Assembly: GCA_000499405.2 (NCBI GenBank)
Contig: HG738140.1
Span: forward strand, 1,238,188-1,302,187
Source of the DNA: Onchocerca volvulus
Taxonomy: Eukaryota > Nematoda > Chromadorea > Rhabditida > Onchocercidae
Direction of reading: 5' to 3'
DNA length: 64,000 bases
A model generated the notes under the pieces. The model was not told the DNA's origin. It saw only the letters and a list, made by a program, of their open reading frames with translations, and did not search any database. Positions 29,101-39,835 of this stretch are shown here, piece after piece (position 1 is the stretch's first letter; each line of letters opens with the position of its first letter). Position numbers and translations under genes: made by a program.

Positions 29101-32100
29101 TTAACATGAGCAAATATGGCAACAAGAAAAGATACAAAGAATAAAAATACAGAAAAAAAAGTGGATGAATTCAATAAAGTTTCCCATTCGCTAATTTCTT
29201 TCGCGATTGTTTCACTGAAATTTGGTGCCTGCGAACATTAAACTTTAAGAAATTTAAGATAATAAAAATTTGGACAGGCTTATTTATTCCTGAAATAGAA
29301 TACCATGTAGAGTTTTCTAATTATCGATTTTTTTGTTTGCAATATTTCTTGAAAAAAGAATTTCAACAAATTTATTTCGCTATTTTCATCTGACGGTTGA
29401 AAAATTTAAAGAATGAGAAGAAAAAAAAAATCAATTTATTGAAAAATTAAAGCGAAAAAAAGAAAAAGGAAAAACGAACGAAGTTCTTTCAATCGTATCG
29501 CTTCGTTTCAAATGCCTTTCAATGCAAAAGCAAATAAATGATGTGATTGCTGATAAGAGCATTATCACAGCAGCTATGATAAATATTATCAGATAACGTA
29601 AATCACGTCTTGAAATTGTTGGTAAACGTAAATTTTGCCACTGAAAATCTAGCTGTTTCATTTTTGATTTGTGATAAAGAATAGATAACACAAGTGACAT
29701 GTGACATACTGATATGGATATATTTTCTTTGCATCTCTTGGCTACATGTTTGAAATGAAGAAAAGTGACCAAGAGATTTAGTGGCCTAGGCTACTTTGTC
29801 TCTTTAATATTTCAATTTGATTAATGCTAATGAACTTACATCGACAATATGTCGTATACGATATTTATAAAGACAAAGTTCACATATTGCTGGACGCTTT
29901 AATTTATGAGCACAAATTGTCAACCAGTGCTAAATAAAAGTTGTATGAATTTATTAGGTTTTTTTTGTTTTCAATCGATTCTAAAATAATTAATTAACTT
30001 CAGAATAGAAATAATTATTTTAAATTGCGATTAAAAAATTTTTTTTTCAGTGATTGGAAATAAAATGATGAGTATACATTTCAATATTATTTTAGAAAAA
30101 TTATACAAATTTTTAATGGAATTTTTGAAATTTTAAATAATTTAATAAAAATTTACTAGAAGGCATGATATATGAACGTATTTCAATGAACCAGTACAAC
30201 GACATGGAGAAATAAGCGGATCCGCAGAACTACCAAAACTATGACATATTCGACAAAATTTCTCGATTACTGTTTCATTCGGTGAAAATGTGCTACAATC
30301 CGTTACTGTAAGTGAATGTACTGTACTCGAAGTGTATACTGTGCCCTGAAACATATGAATAATTTTACTGAATTAAAATCAAAAGTATTGTAAAAATTTT
30401 ACTGATAGTTTTGAAAAAAAAAAAATGCAAAAAAAAGGAAATTTTATTGACGAAACAAAAATGAATCGATTGATTCATCAATTTACATTTATTCAATAAA
30501 TTTATAGAAATTTCACAAGCATTTGCTATAATATAGTACTAATCATTTATGATTTTTAATTCTGATAATAAAAAATTGCAGATCAATTGATACGGTGAAA
30601 TTAAAAGTACTAAAAAAGTAAGAATCGATTAATTCATTAATTTCTATATATATCCCATAAATTTCACGAAAATTTCACAAACATTTACTAAAATACAACA
30701 AAGCATACATTGATCAGTTGTAAAATTGCAACTTCTACTGATAAGAAATTGTAAATCAATTGATAAATTAATTTTCAATTAATCAGAAATTGTCATGATT
30801 CCTCCTTAAATTTTCCATCATCATATATAATATTTTGAGCAATCTTCTGATTAAAATTTCATGCCAAACCTGATCAGCAACTTTTGAGCAGGTAGTACCA
30901 TTAACAAAGGAATTTTCTGTGCATGTTTCACAAAATGCTCCAATATTCGAGAAATGACTCGATTGGTTGGATCGTATTTCTTTATTCGATACTTTTGGAT
31001 CCAATGTTGTAATATACAACGCATAATGACAATTATCACTAAATCTTCGATCATTACGGTAATATTTTCTTGTTAAATCTGAAAAATTGTATTTAAAATA
31101 ATTGCCGAAAAAAATAATTTAGATGTAAAATCTTTTAAAATAATTTAGATGCAAAATTTTTTAAAATAATTTAGATGTAAAATCCAAAATGAAGTCAACT
31201 GAAATTGTCAAGAAATAATCTGACAATGAATTTTGATCACTGTAGCTGCACTATATATCTATTCTTTAAAAAAACCGATTAAAAAAAAATGGAAATTTAT
31301 AATTACTGTAGTCCGTTATCCTAAGTTAAAGTTTGTCATCAAAAATGTGCAAATAATGAATTCATGAAATTTTGAAATTGCAAAAATTTTTACATTTTTT
31401 TTTTTTGCAAACTTATTAATTATTTATTCTTTAGTTGATATATATAATAATTTTTCTCAAAATTAATCAGACATTTGATTTTTGAAAAAATGGAAAATCT
31501 TCTATAGCAATTTTTTTTTTCAATTTTTCATAATTATGTCAAAAGAATTGTTTGTAAGCTATTCTGATTATGGATTCCTTTATAGAAATTTCGACGATAT
31601 AAAATCATTGAAATCGTTGAGGAAAAAAAAATTTTTTGCTATTTTTTTATTTATAAATTATTTGCTATTCCAAAGTCAAGATTGATGATTTTTGGGATTT
31701 TTAACGAAAGGAAACAGATGTTAATATCGGTCGTTTTTTTTTTTTTTTTTTTTCCTAGCAACTCTTATCTCTTCTTACCGTGATATTGCTATCATTTATC
31801 ATTAAAATTTTAAAGCCTGAATTTTTTCAAAGCACTCATTTTTTCATTGTCTGCTAAAATAATGAGTGCAAAAATTTTTTACTTACCTTTTCTTGAAATG
31901 TCAATTTGCACTTATAGGAAAAACTCTCTAAGTTTAAGGGATCAGTGAAGTTTCAGACAATCTTTGATCATTTATTATCCCAATTGCAATTTGCAATATT
32001 AACAAATTGAATTTGATAATTAATCAATTCATATATCTATTACAAACTGAGAAAAGATCAACAGGAAGATAAAATTCAAAAAAAAAAAAAAAAAAATTAT

Positions 32101-35100
32101 TTAAAAATTCAAATTTTTGCACGAAGAATAGATTTCGATAATTTAAAGCGACAAGTTGATAAATGATAAGGGCATTTATGTTGTCCCAGTTAAGTATATT
32201 TATCACCTGTACATCGTCTTACTTAAAAAACTGTTCAAAGGTTTTAAAGGATATTGTCCAAGAATTTTAAAGTTTATAATTCTTATTTCTTAAATTAATT
32301 CCAAATAACGGGCATAAATGGATTTAAGTAAGTCAAAAATAAATAGAACTTCAGCAAGAACTTGTTCTTGAGAAATTAAATTTTAATTTTAATTTTTTTT
32401 CTTTTGAAGTTGTCATTTTAAGCCAAAAATATTGAAAACAGAAAAGGCTAATTGAGTAATTAGTGTACAAATTACAAAATTATTTGAAAAAGTGTTATTA
32501 CATTACTCTTTGACATTTTATGACTTTTTGTTCCAAAAAAAAAAAAAAAAAAGCTAAAAAAATAATTTACTGAAAAAAAAAAAGATACAAAATTCATAAG
32601 TACAAAAAGTTTCAGATAGTTTATTGCTTTTTTTTTTTTTTGATACAGATTAAGTTCCCGAAAAAATTAATTACCGAAAAATTGTTCTCTTACCTCTGAA
32701 ATTTTCATTGCTTTTACTAGTTTCACCCAATTCATGTAGATCAGAGAGCATACCAGAGATCTGAACCTTAATCAAATTTTTAGTAAATAACAAAAAGATT
32801 CAGAAATCATTTAAAATAAATTTTAGTAAAGTAAACTATGCATAATATTTTAAAATAAATGATCTTATAAATATCCATCGCCCAAACGATCTTCATTCAA
32901 TTTATTTCATTTTTTATCCGTCAATTTGAATGAAATTTGATTGAAAAAATCCGAAATTTTTGAAATTTTAAAACGCATCGATCGAATTTTTAACAAAAAA
33001 GTTTGTTCAAAACAAAAAAATTTCTATAAAGATATATACCTTGCGTATCACGTAACGAGGTTGAAACTGTCCTGATTGTATTGAATAATCAGATTTTGAA
33101 GCAGTAGGTTGCTAAATTTGATTAAAAAAAAAAAAAAATTGATAAGAGATTTCATTTTTTGATTTAAACAAAATTCAATGAAAAAAATAGGAAACTTCTG
33201 AAATTTTAAAATATGTCGATTCAATTTTTAACAAAAAAGAAAAACTTTTCAAAGCAAAAAATTCTCTAAAGACATACCTTGCATTTCATACAACGAGGTT
33301 GAAAATGCCGTGATGATATTGCATAATCAGAATTTGAAGCAGTAGGTTGCTAAATTTAAAAATTTTGAAAAAAAAAATGAAAAACTATCATTCAAACTCA
33401 TTCTAAAGAAATAATTTAACCAACTAATGCTCTCATTTTGGTGAAATAAAACTAAATAATAAATCTACACAATAGTTTATATTTAAGAAAAAATTTCTCT
33501 GAAAAAAAAAAAAACTTTTTTAAAAAGTTAATTTTAGAAACGAAAATAAAAAGCAAGCAAAAGCTTTTTTCTTCTCATCAATGATTTAGCAAGTGGGAAT
33601 ATAATTTTTTCCATATAGATTAAGTTTATTAAATTTTTATAAAATTTAATTAAATTGCGAGAATTTGAAGTTTTTATTTCGATAGGAAAATTAAATTTAA
33701 AAGCATTTATTAAATTCTTAGTTTTATTTTATGAAAATTATTTCCCATTTTTTGTTATTATAACTATTCGTTTCAATTTTTATTTATTTATGAAAACTAT
33801 GCCATTTATCATTACTATAAAATTTTATTTTTATTCCTTCAACTTTGACCTCTCAGCCCTTCATTTTCTTTAAAATATATTCAAAAATATGTTATTTTTC
33901 GGACAAATTTTTGTATATCTATTATTATTTTAGCAATTTATCAACCAATTATAAAGAATTCGTTAAACGAAGCATCAAATAATAAAAAGCTAATATTTTT
34001 GAAAAAGTAATCATATAAATTGCTTTTTTGAAATTTCATCGCTCATATATTTCACTTTTTTTTTTCTTTAAAAATGAAATTCTATTAGTACTGAATAACT
34101 TTTATCAAATTTAAAATTTTATTAGTCAAGAACTGATAATATCACAAAAGTTAAGGATTGGTAATAACATTTAATTCGTTCGAACTGATTACACTTTTTT
34201 CTTAAATTTCAAATTATATTAAACTTTGACTCAAACTTTCAGATTGCAAAAGATCTGTTAATCTTTATCTTTTTTCTTTTCATCTTATTTTACATTCCAT
34301 AAAAAAGTTTTCTAGAATAGGAGCAGGAAAAAAATTGAACATTAATCAATTTTTTTATAATTAATGATTAGAAATACAGGAAAGGATGTAGCGAGAGATA
34401 AATCATAATCTTCGTGCAAGGTGCAGCTGCACTTTTGCAAGAATGAAATTTAATAATTATATTGAAACCAAAATTAATCATCATAATTTACAGCTTGAAA
34501 ACTACGCTGAAAAGTTATTAGTAAAAAGGAAAATTCAGAATTCAAAATTAATTTAGGTCACAATAGTTTTAAACCAAAAAATTAAATCACTTTTTTAAAA
34601 TCTTTTATAGTTTAAAATTTTCAAAATCCAAAAAAAATTTACTTTTTACTTTTTTTTAAAGTTTAAAACATAAAAGCTTACTTTTTTTCCTTTCGTTTAA
34701 TATAGTTTAAAACTGAAATTGGAATTGATTTTGAATTCTAAATTTTTTTTTGCTGATAGCTCTTTTGCTTAATTTTCAGTTAAAAAATTATGAAATTATT
34801 TGATTCCCTAGAGTAAGAAAAAAAGCCTGGAATAATTCAATTTATCGGTCAAAAATGATCATTGCACTCAAGAATCGCATAAAAGTTAATAAAAAAAAAA
34901 AAACTACTATCATTTCAAAAGTTTTAGCTTAAATGAAAAATCAATTCCGAGCGGATATTTCGTTCTTGGTTTTGTTTTTTTTTCAATGATAAACGTATTT
35001 TTAAAAATCATTTTATTATTTCAATCACAAAATTTCTTTCAATAAAGAAATTGTTGAATTCAATTTTAGCTCAAAACAATTTAGTTTGCTTTTAATTTGG

Positions 35101-35446
35101 ATAGCTAATTGATAATATTTGAAACATATGTTAAGGGTTGATTTCTGACATTGATTTATCTATTTGACAGAAAAGTGGAGAATAATCAACAACAAACACA
35201 TTATTGACATGTAATGTAATTAATGATACTACTGATTTGTGATATAATTTATCATACTAATGATTTATGATATGATTTTATGAAACTACTCATTTGTGAT
35301 ATAATTTATGATATTATTGATTTTTGATATAATTAGAATTTATGATAATAATAAGTTCGGAAATAATTACCTTTTTTGCATGAAGAAATCTTGCACATTC
35401 TGATGCATCATCATGCATTGTTTCGTTTCCAATCAAATGATTATTT
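20181..35446 (-). CDS. MARCH-type (RING-CH) membrane E3 ubiquitin ligase, 5' end not found
   Basis: Eleven exons join in phase on the minus strand: 35446-35371, 33349-33278, 33111-33040, 32760-32694, 31078-30870, 30345-30157, 29929-29840, 29640-29476, 29228-29100, about 24783-24693, 20398-20181 (about 459 residues, 5' incomplete). The RING-CH finger is a perfect C4HC3: CRIC, CRC, HISC, then CELC, spread over the exons ending at 30157 and 29840. Two hydrophobic segments follow: [20 protein letters not shown] and [19 protein letters not shown]. This is the layout of MARCH ligases, which ubiquitinate membrane proteins. The N-terminal part is Ser/Asn-rich and unrecognised; the tail is acidic and Ser-rich. 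The acceptor near 24783 is weak and the donor after 29476 (gttttt) is non-ideal. A splice-flanked 35-base candidate upstream exon (39044-39010) fits in phase. Subfamily is unresolved. Confidence 0.82.
21064..21111. repeat. Perfect 21-base inverted repeat with 6-base loop
   Basis: The left arm 21064-21084 (A-run, then gatttattactcat) is exactly complementary to 21091-21111. The loop is attttatype, six bases. It lies in the last intron of the MARCH gene. It could be a small MITE remnant or a transcribed hairpin; no flanking target duplication was identified. Confidence 0.8.
21833..22040 (-). repeat. Dispersed repeat copy
   Basis: It shares 'gtttgttcaaaatcttaaat', 'ctccgaaa.ttcttaaa', 'attcgaatgcaacgtt' and 'caacgaacat.tacattttt' with the copy at 26.9 kb. 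It is preceded by 'agctggagccgacc', matching the GC-rich end of that copy. It lies in a MARCH intron. Confidence 0.6.
22575..22985. repeat. Direct duplication of about 200 bases
   Basis: Segments 22575-22775 and 22805-22985 share 'ttgtaaagataaacaaat', 'agattaattccaggatatt' and 'attaattaatcattaat' in the same order and spacing. The copies are diverged and non-coding, and lie in a MARCH intron. Confidence 0.6.
25877..26105. repeat. Direct duplication of about 115 bases
   Basis: Two adjacent diverged copies share 'gaatttgaactttttaaaaa'-like, 'aatatgcttgaaattgaat'-like and 'aaattggttaatta' segments. A separate 28-base direct repeat containing 'aaaatgagtcagcgtctcct' occurs twice at about 25550-25605. 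Confidence 0.55.
26889..27135 (-). repeat. Dispersed repeat with GC-rich CTAG end (Helitron-like)
   Basis: Read on the minus strand, an AT-rich body with the shared core ends in GC-rich sequence that can pair with itself (ggccgggccgg) followed by CTAG and T. This resembles the hairpin-plus-CTRR end of non-autonomous Helitrons. The GC-rich end stands out strongly from surrounding DNA. No transposase or helicase frame is present. Confidence 0.5.
28220..28720. repeat. Degenerate tandem repeat, roughly 60-base unit
   Basis: Phrases 'gtttgtctgaagtgtaaatt', 'ttatctgaaaaa' and 'tatttgaaaaa' alternate about eight times with A-run length variation. Old minisatellite in a MARCH intron. Confidence 0.6.
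31110..31185. repeat. Three copies of a 27-base unit
   Basis: The unit 'aataatttagatgtaaaatc' plus about seven bases is repeated three times immediately upstream of the minus-strand MARCH exon that begins at 31078, that is, in its 5' intron. Confidence 0.75.
33040..33349 (-). repeat. Tandemly duplicated 72-base exon of the MARCH gene
   Basis: Two exons, 33349-33278 and 33111-33040, lie exactly 238 bases apart at both edges. Both are 24 codons, phase 0 to phase 0, start QPTAS and contain FQPR; 15 of 24 residues are identical. Flanking intron sequence is duplicated too. The first copy ends RCMKCK, the second RYVIRK. Both have intact AG and gta splice sites, so they may be spliced together or alternatively. 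Confidence 0.85.
35206..35350. repeat. Short degenerate tandem repeat
   Basis: Four diverged units of about 32 bases built on 'ctactgatttgtgatataat' followed by 'ttatgata'. It lies just downstream, on the minus strand, of the first identified MARCH exon. Confidence 0.6.
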
Positions 35447-36749
35447 CTAAGGTACAAACTAAAATTTATTAAAATTACGAAGAATGAATGAATGATTCAA
35501 AGATTGGAAAAGTAACATGAAAAAGATTTTAATGATAAGAAACCCGGTTTAGTGATATGTATTGAGGCTTGTTATTAAATAGAAAGCAAAAATTTTTAGT
35601 TGTTCCGTAAATTTCGCAAAAAAGTTAAATGAAAACTAATCAATATTCCATATTTAATCATAATCATAAAATATTTAGTTATGGAATTGACATGAGTTAT
35701 ACAAATATAATTCAAATAGCAAAATTCACCAAAATCATCAAGTTTGTACTTTGTCAAATAATAAGTTTGTTAAGCATGTTTATGTACATGAAATTACTAT
35801 TATCCACTTGTCTAAGCTAGCATTAAAATTCTATCTGTCTAAAATAACAATCAATAATGTTTAAAAAAAAAAAAGTTAAAGAATTAAAATATCTAAAATA
35901 AGTACATTTTAGAGCGAAAAAAAAGCAATCATCATCTTTAAATGATGAAGAAAAAAAAAAAAATGAGATCGAAGTGTTTAATATTAATCTCGAGAAAATT
36001 TTCAGGCAAATCCTAAGTGTTTTCTTCGTTTTTTTCTTCCCTTTTTTTTTTTTTTTTTTTTGAGTAAATCATTACAAAAATATAAAAAAAAAGAAGGAAA
36101 TGAATTAGTAAAAAAAAGTACAAGTAAACATCTTATAAGAATACATACTACAATGACTTTCTTTATTTTTCTTGTTCTGTCAAATTGACAAAATGATATT
36201 TAAACGAAATTGAAAAATGAATGAAAGAAATGAACGGTTGATTTTTGTTGTTTAGAAAAGGAGAATGAAAAAAAGTGGATAAAAGCAAGGGCAAGCAAAT
36301 AGGGCGATCGAATAGAGACGACCCTCGTTTTATACTTTCAAACTTTTGTTTTTTTTTCCTTTTTTTTTTTTTCATTTCAAAAATTAAAGCTTGATGAAAT
36401 GAAGTCAATCGTATAAAAAATATATATGTTTGTATATACATTTTATCGTATCAAGCAAAAAAAAAAAAAATTATTGAAATTATAAAATTAGAATAAATAT
36501 GAAGTGGCGACTACTACTACTACTATTACTTCGCTCTTCAAAGCTTATTTAATGGCCTCGAAATAATTATGGCTAAGCCTTGGCTTATTTTAGCTCTCTT
36601 ATCCTATCAATCTGTCAATATGCCTCATATAAATATATATATATATATTTATATATATAGTCTGAAGTTTGCTTTGTATCTCAATAATATTATTAGAAAT
36701 TGTGAAATGTTAAAAAAGTCATTAATTTAATTGGTCGTTTGGAAAGATT

Positions 36750-37073
36750 GAATTTCGTCTACAATAAATAGTAGTTTAGGACAAATAATTTCGCTTACAA
36801 TAAATAATTAGGACAAATAATTTCATCTATAATAAATAGAAAATTCAAGATAATAGTTTTCGCTTACAATAAGTAATTTATGATAGCAATTTCGCCTGCA
36901 ATAAATTTATTCAAGATAATTATTTCGCTAACAACAAACCGTTCAAAATAATAATTTCGCCTACAATAAATAGTTTGAGGAATTTTGCTAACAACAAATA
37001 ATTCAGGATAAAAGTTTCGTTTACAATAAACTTTCAGGACAACAAAAATTTCACTCACAACGAATAATTCAAG
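36750..37073. repeat. Minisatellite with unit near 33 bases
   Basis: About ten degenerate copies of a unit built on 'ataatttcgcttacaataaa' followed by 'taattcagga'. On the minus strand it reads as a repeating phenylalanine/valine-rich peptide, which is an artefact. Confidence 0.75.
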
Positions 37074-39489
37074 AAGAGGAAGTTAACTTTAATTACTTCC
37101 GATAAAGATTAAATTAAGCTTCCAAGATGAATGTCAATAGAAAAAGATAGGTTTTAGAAAATGAATTTTCATATTTTCAAAAAGTGTAATAAGGAAATAA
37201 ATATAATGAGGAAATTTAAGCATTCATGATGATGTAGTTCTTTCAAGGAACTAAAATATTTTTGTTTAATCAATTCGAAATTGTTTGTCTCATTTCTGTT
37301 TTTAATTTGACTACTTATTCTGAGTTTAGATTCCTTATTTTAACTCTGAAATATTGATTTTTTTTAAATTGTTGCTCTTCAATCTCTTTAAAACAAGTAA
37401 TATTCTATATGCCATTTGTTATATTTACATCTGCTATGTGTTTTCATCGAGATTTAACATATTTTTCGTCAAAAATAATTGATGCGATAAAAATTTGAAA
37501 TTTTAAGTATTTTACTTCATCTCTCTATACTGTGAATTTGAAACATATGACAAATTAAGCTTAATTTCATGAAATTTTTAAAAATTTTTTCTTATTTTTT
37601 AAGTAGATAATATTATAATAATTTTTATGCACTATTTACATTCGCTGAATACTTTTAAAAAAATCTACTCACGCAAAATTAAATCTAAAAACTTTATCTG
37701 ATTGTGAAAGAGTTTGAAATAAAATAAATATTATCAGTACATTGTGTTAGAAGTTTCAAATTTTTTCGAAAAATCTATGAATGTTGCAGGAAAACTCTTG
37801 AAAATTACAGAAAAAATCTTAAATTTTGAATGAAGCGATTTCAAATTTTTTTTTTTTTTAAATAAAGGATTGAAGAACAAGCAAAACAAGAAAGTTGGGA
37901 AGTCAACAATATTTTGCTGTCTTTTCTTCAAAATTAAACTTTCCATATTAAAAGAAATATATTATTCAAAAATAAATTATTAATTAAAAGTATATTTTCC
38001 TTCTCTTCATATTTTCGATATTTTAATAATTTATGGATTATTAAATTATTAAAAATACAAGGCAATAAAATCATATTGACTTCTTTCATTTTTTATTTTG
38101 CTCAAACTTCTAAAAATTCTGCTTTGTTTAAAATTCTTTAGAACTCTTAAAAATTAAATTCCTTTTTTTTTTCTTGTCTTTCACCTTTCATTTTTGAATT
38201 TATAAATATGCACAAAGAGGACTGAATACAAATAAAATGATCAAAGATCAATGATCTTTAGCACTATTTCCTCAAATAATTTTGATTTAGGTAAAAAAAA
38301 AAAGAAAAAAATTACTTGGCTTGCTTGATTATGTGGAATGAAGAAGATGTAGCAAAAAAAGCAAGCAAGCGAAAAAAAAAAACCAAAAGTTGGAAACTCT
38401 GGAGGATTGGGCATATTTTTTCGTTTGAAAAAATTGTTGTGGCCTGGAGAAAAAAAATTAATCATTCACGGTCTTGAAACTGATGTTTTAGGATCATACT
38501 TCGACATTTAGAGCCTAACAATCAAAATTGTTGTCCAGAGTGAAGATCATCAATAACGATGAGTTATTTCTTAAAAAAAAAAGAAAGGAAAAAAAAAAGT
38601 TCAATGATAAAATCTACAAAGTTTGTAAATAACAAACTAGTGAACATATTTTTATGTTATACAGAGATAATTACGATGTTATTAGCGATTTTTTTTCATG
38701 CGAAATATGGGAAAAAAATTTTTCAGAATTATAGAGATATTTTTAGAGAATCGTTACTGATAATTACTGATAGTCGATAATGATAGTGATAACCACATTG
38801 ATAATCTATAATCATTGATTAAATTTACATTTCTTTTATTTTTTTTTTATTTTTTTGAACAAAAACAAAAGTAGTGGTACTTTTCAAAATAAATAAATAT
38901 CAAATAAATAGCTTACAAATCATAACATCCAAGCAAACAGAATAGTTTTATCATCGATTTAGTACAAGCCAAGCTGTTCAAAGTATATGTAAATTTAATT
39001 AATTCTTACCTGTTGAAAAGAGTTTGAAACAGCAAGTATTTTATCTAAATTTGCTTCAGTTTAGCTTTATAAACTTGAATTTGCGCTTAAATTAATCCAA
39101 ATTCACGAAAATCTCGAAGCTATTAGAATCTCAAATCTGAAGTCATCATTTAATTCAGGTTGTTTCACATGGAAATTTAGGATCCAATTCATATTTCATT
39201 TGGAATTTAACCAATATTTCATGTTGATTTAAACTGCATCCATCTATCATAAAAATCGCTTTTTTTTAGAAACATTTTTTTTTTTTTTGATTTCAAAAAT
39301 CTGAATTATACTATGAATACATTTTATAATAGATGCAATATCGTAATACTGGGAAGATATGTAATGATCAGGTGGGAATTATATTGTTGCAGAAAAACGA
39401 AAATTTAATTACCGAAAAATAATTCTACGATTGAACAAATTTTTATGAAAAAAAAAGTGTATAAATGTTTATTGTTCTTCTTGACACAA

Positions 39490-39835
39490 TATTTCAAGCT
39501 CTTCACTGACTGATTTGAATTTTGGCACAACGTTGCATTCGAATAAGTGCATGTTTTTACAATAGTAAAAATCAATCTCAATTCAACCAGGCTGCAAGTC
39601 AAATTACAAACTATCAAATTTTTTCCCCAAAATTAGAAACGTGCGTTTTCTCTTTTCTTTCTTTTTCACTTAACCAGACTGAGCCACAGCAACACGTATA
39701 TACAAAAATATGCACGTATTCGAATGTAACGTTGTGTCAAAATTTTAAAGCAGTCGATAAGAACTTTCGGAGATTTAAGATTTTCAACGTTATATTTTGC
39801 ATTTTTATTTACATAGAATATAGATATCGATGTAC
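39490..39835. repeat. Inverted pair of the dispersed repeat
   Basis: The core 'ggcacaacgttgcattcgaa' on the plus strand (about 39515-39560) is followed at 39705-39770 by its reverse complement, with 'atatgcacgtattcgaatgt' and 'acgttgtgtcaaaatttt'. Apparent frames on both strands here derive from the repeat. It is the only head-to-head arrangement of this family in the window. Confidence 0.65.

Noticed and set aside
36163..36441. 92-codon minus-strand frame
   Set aside because: Low-complexity Lys/Phe-rich, with no splice sites in phase with the MARCH exons.
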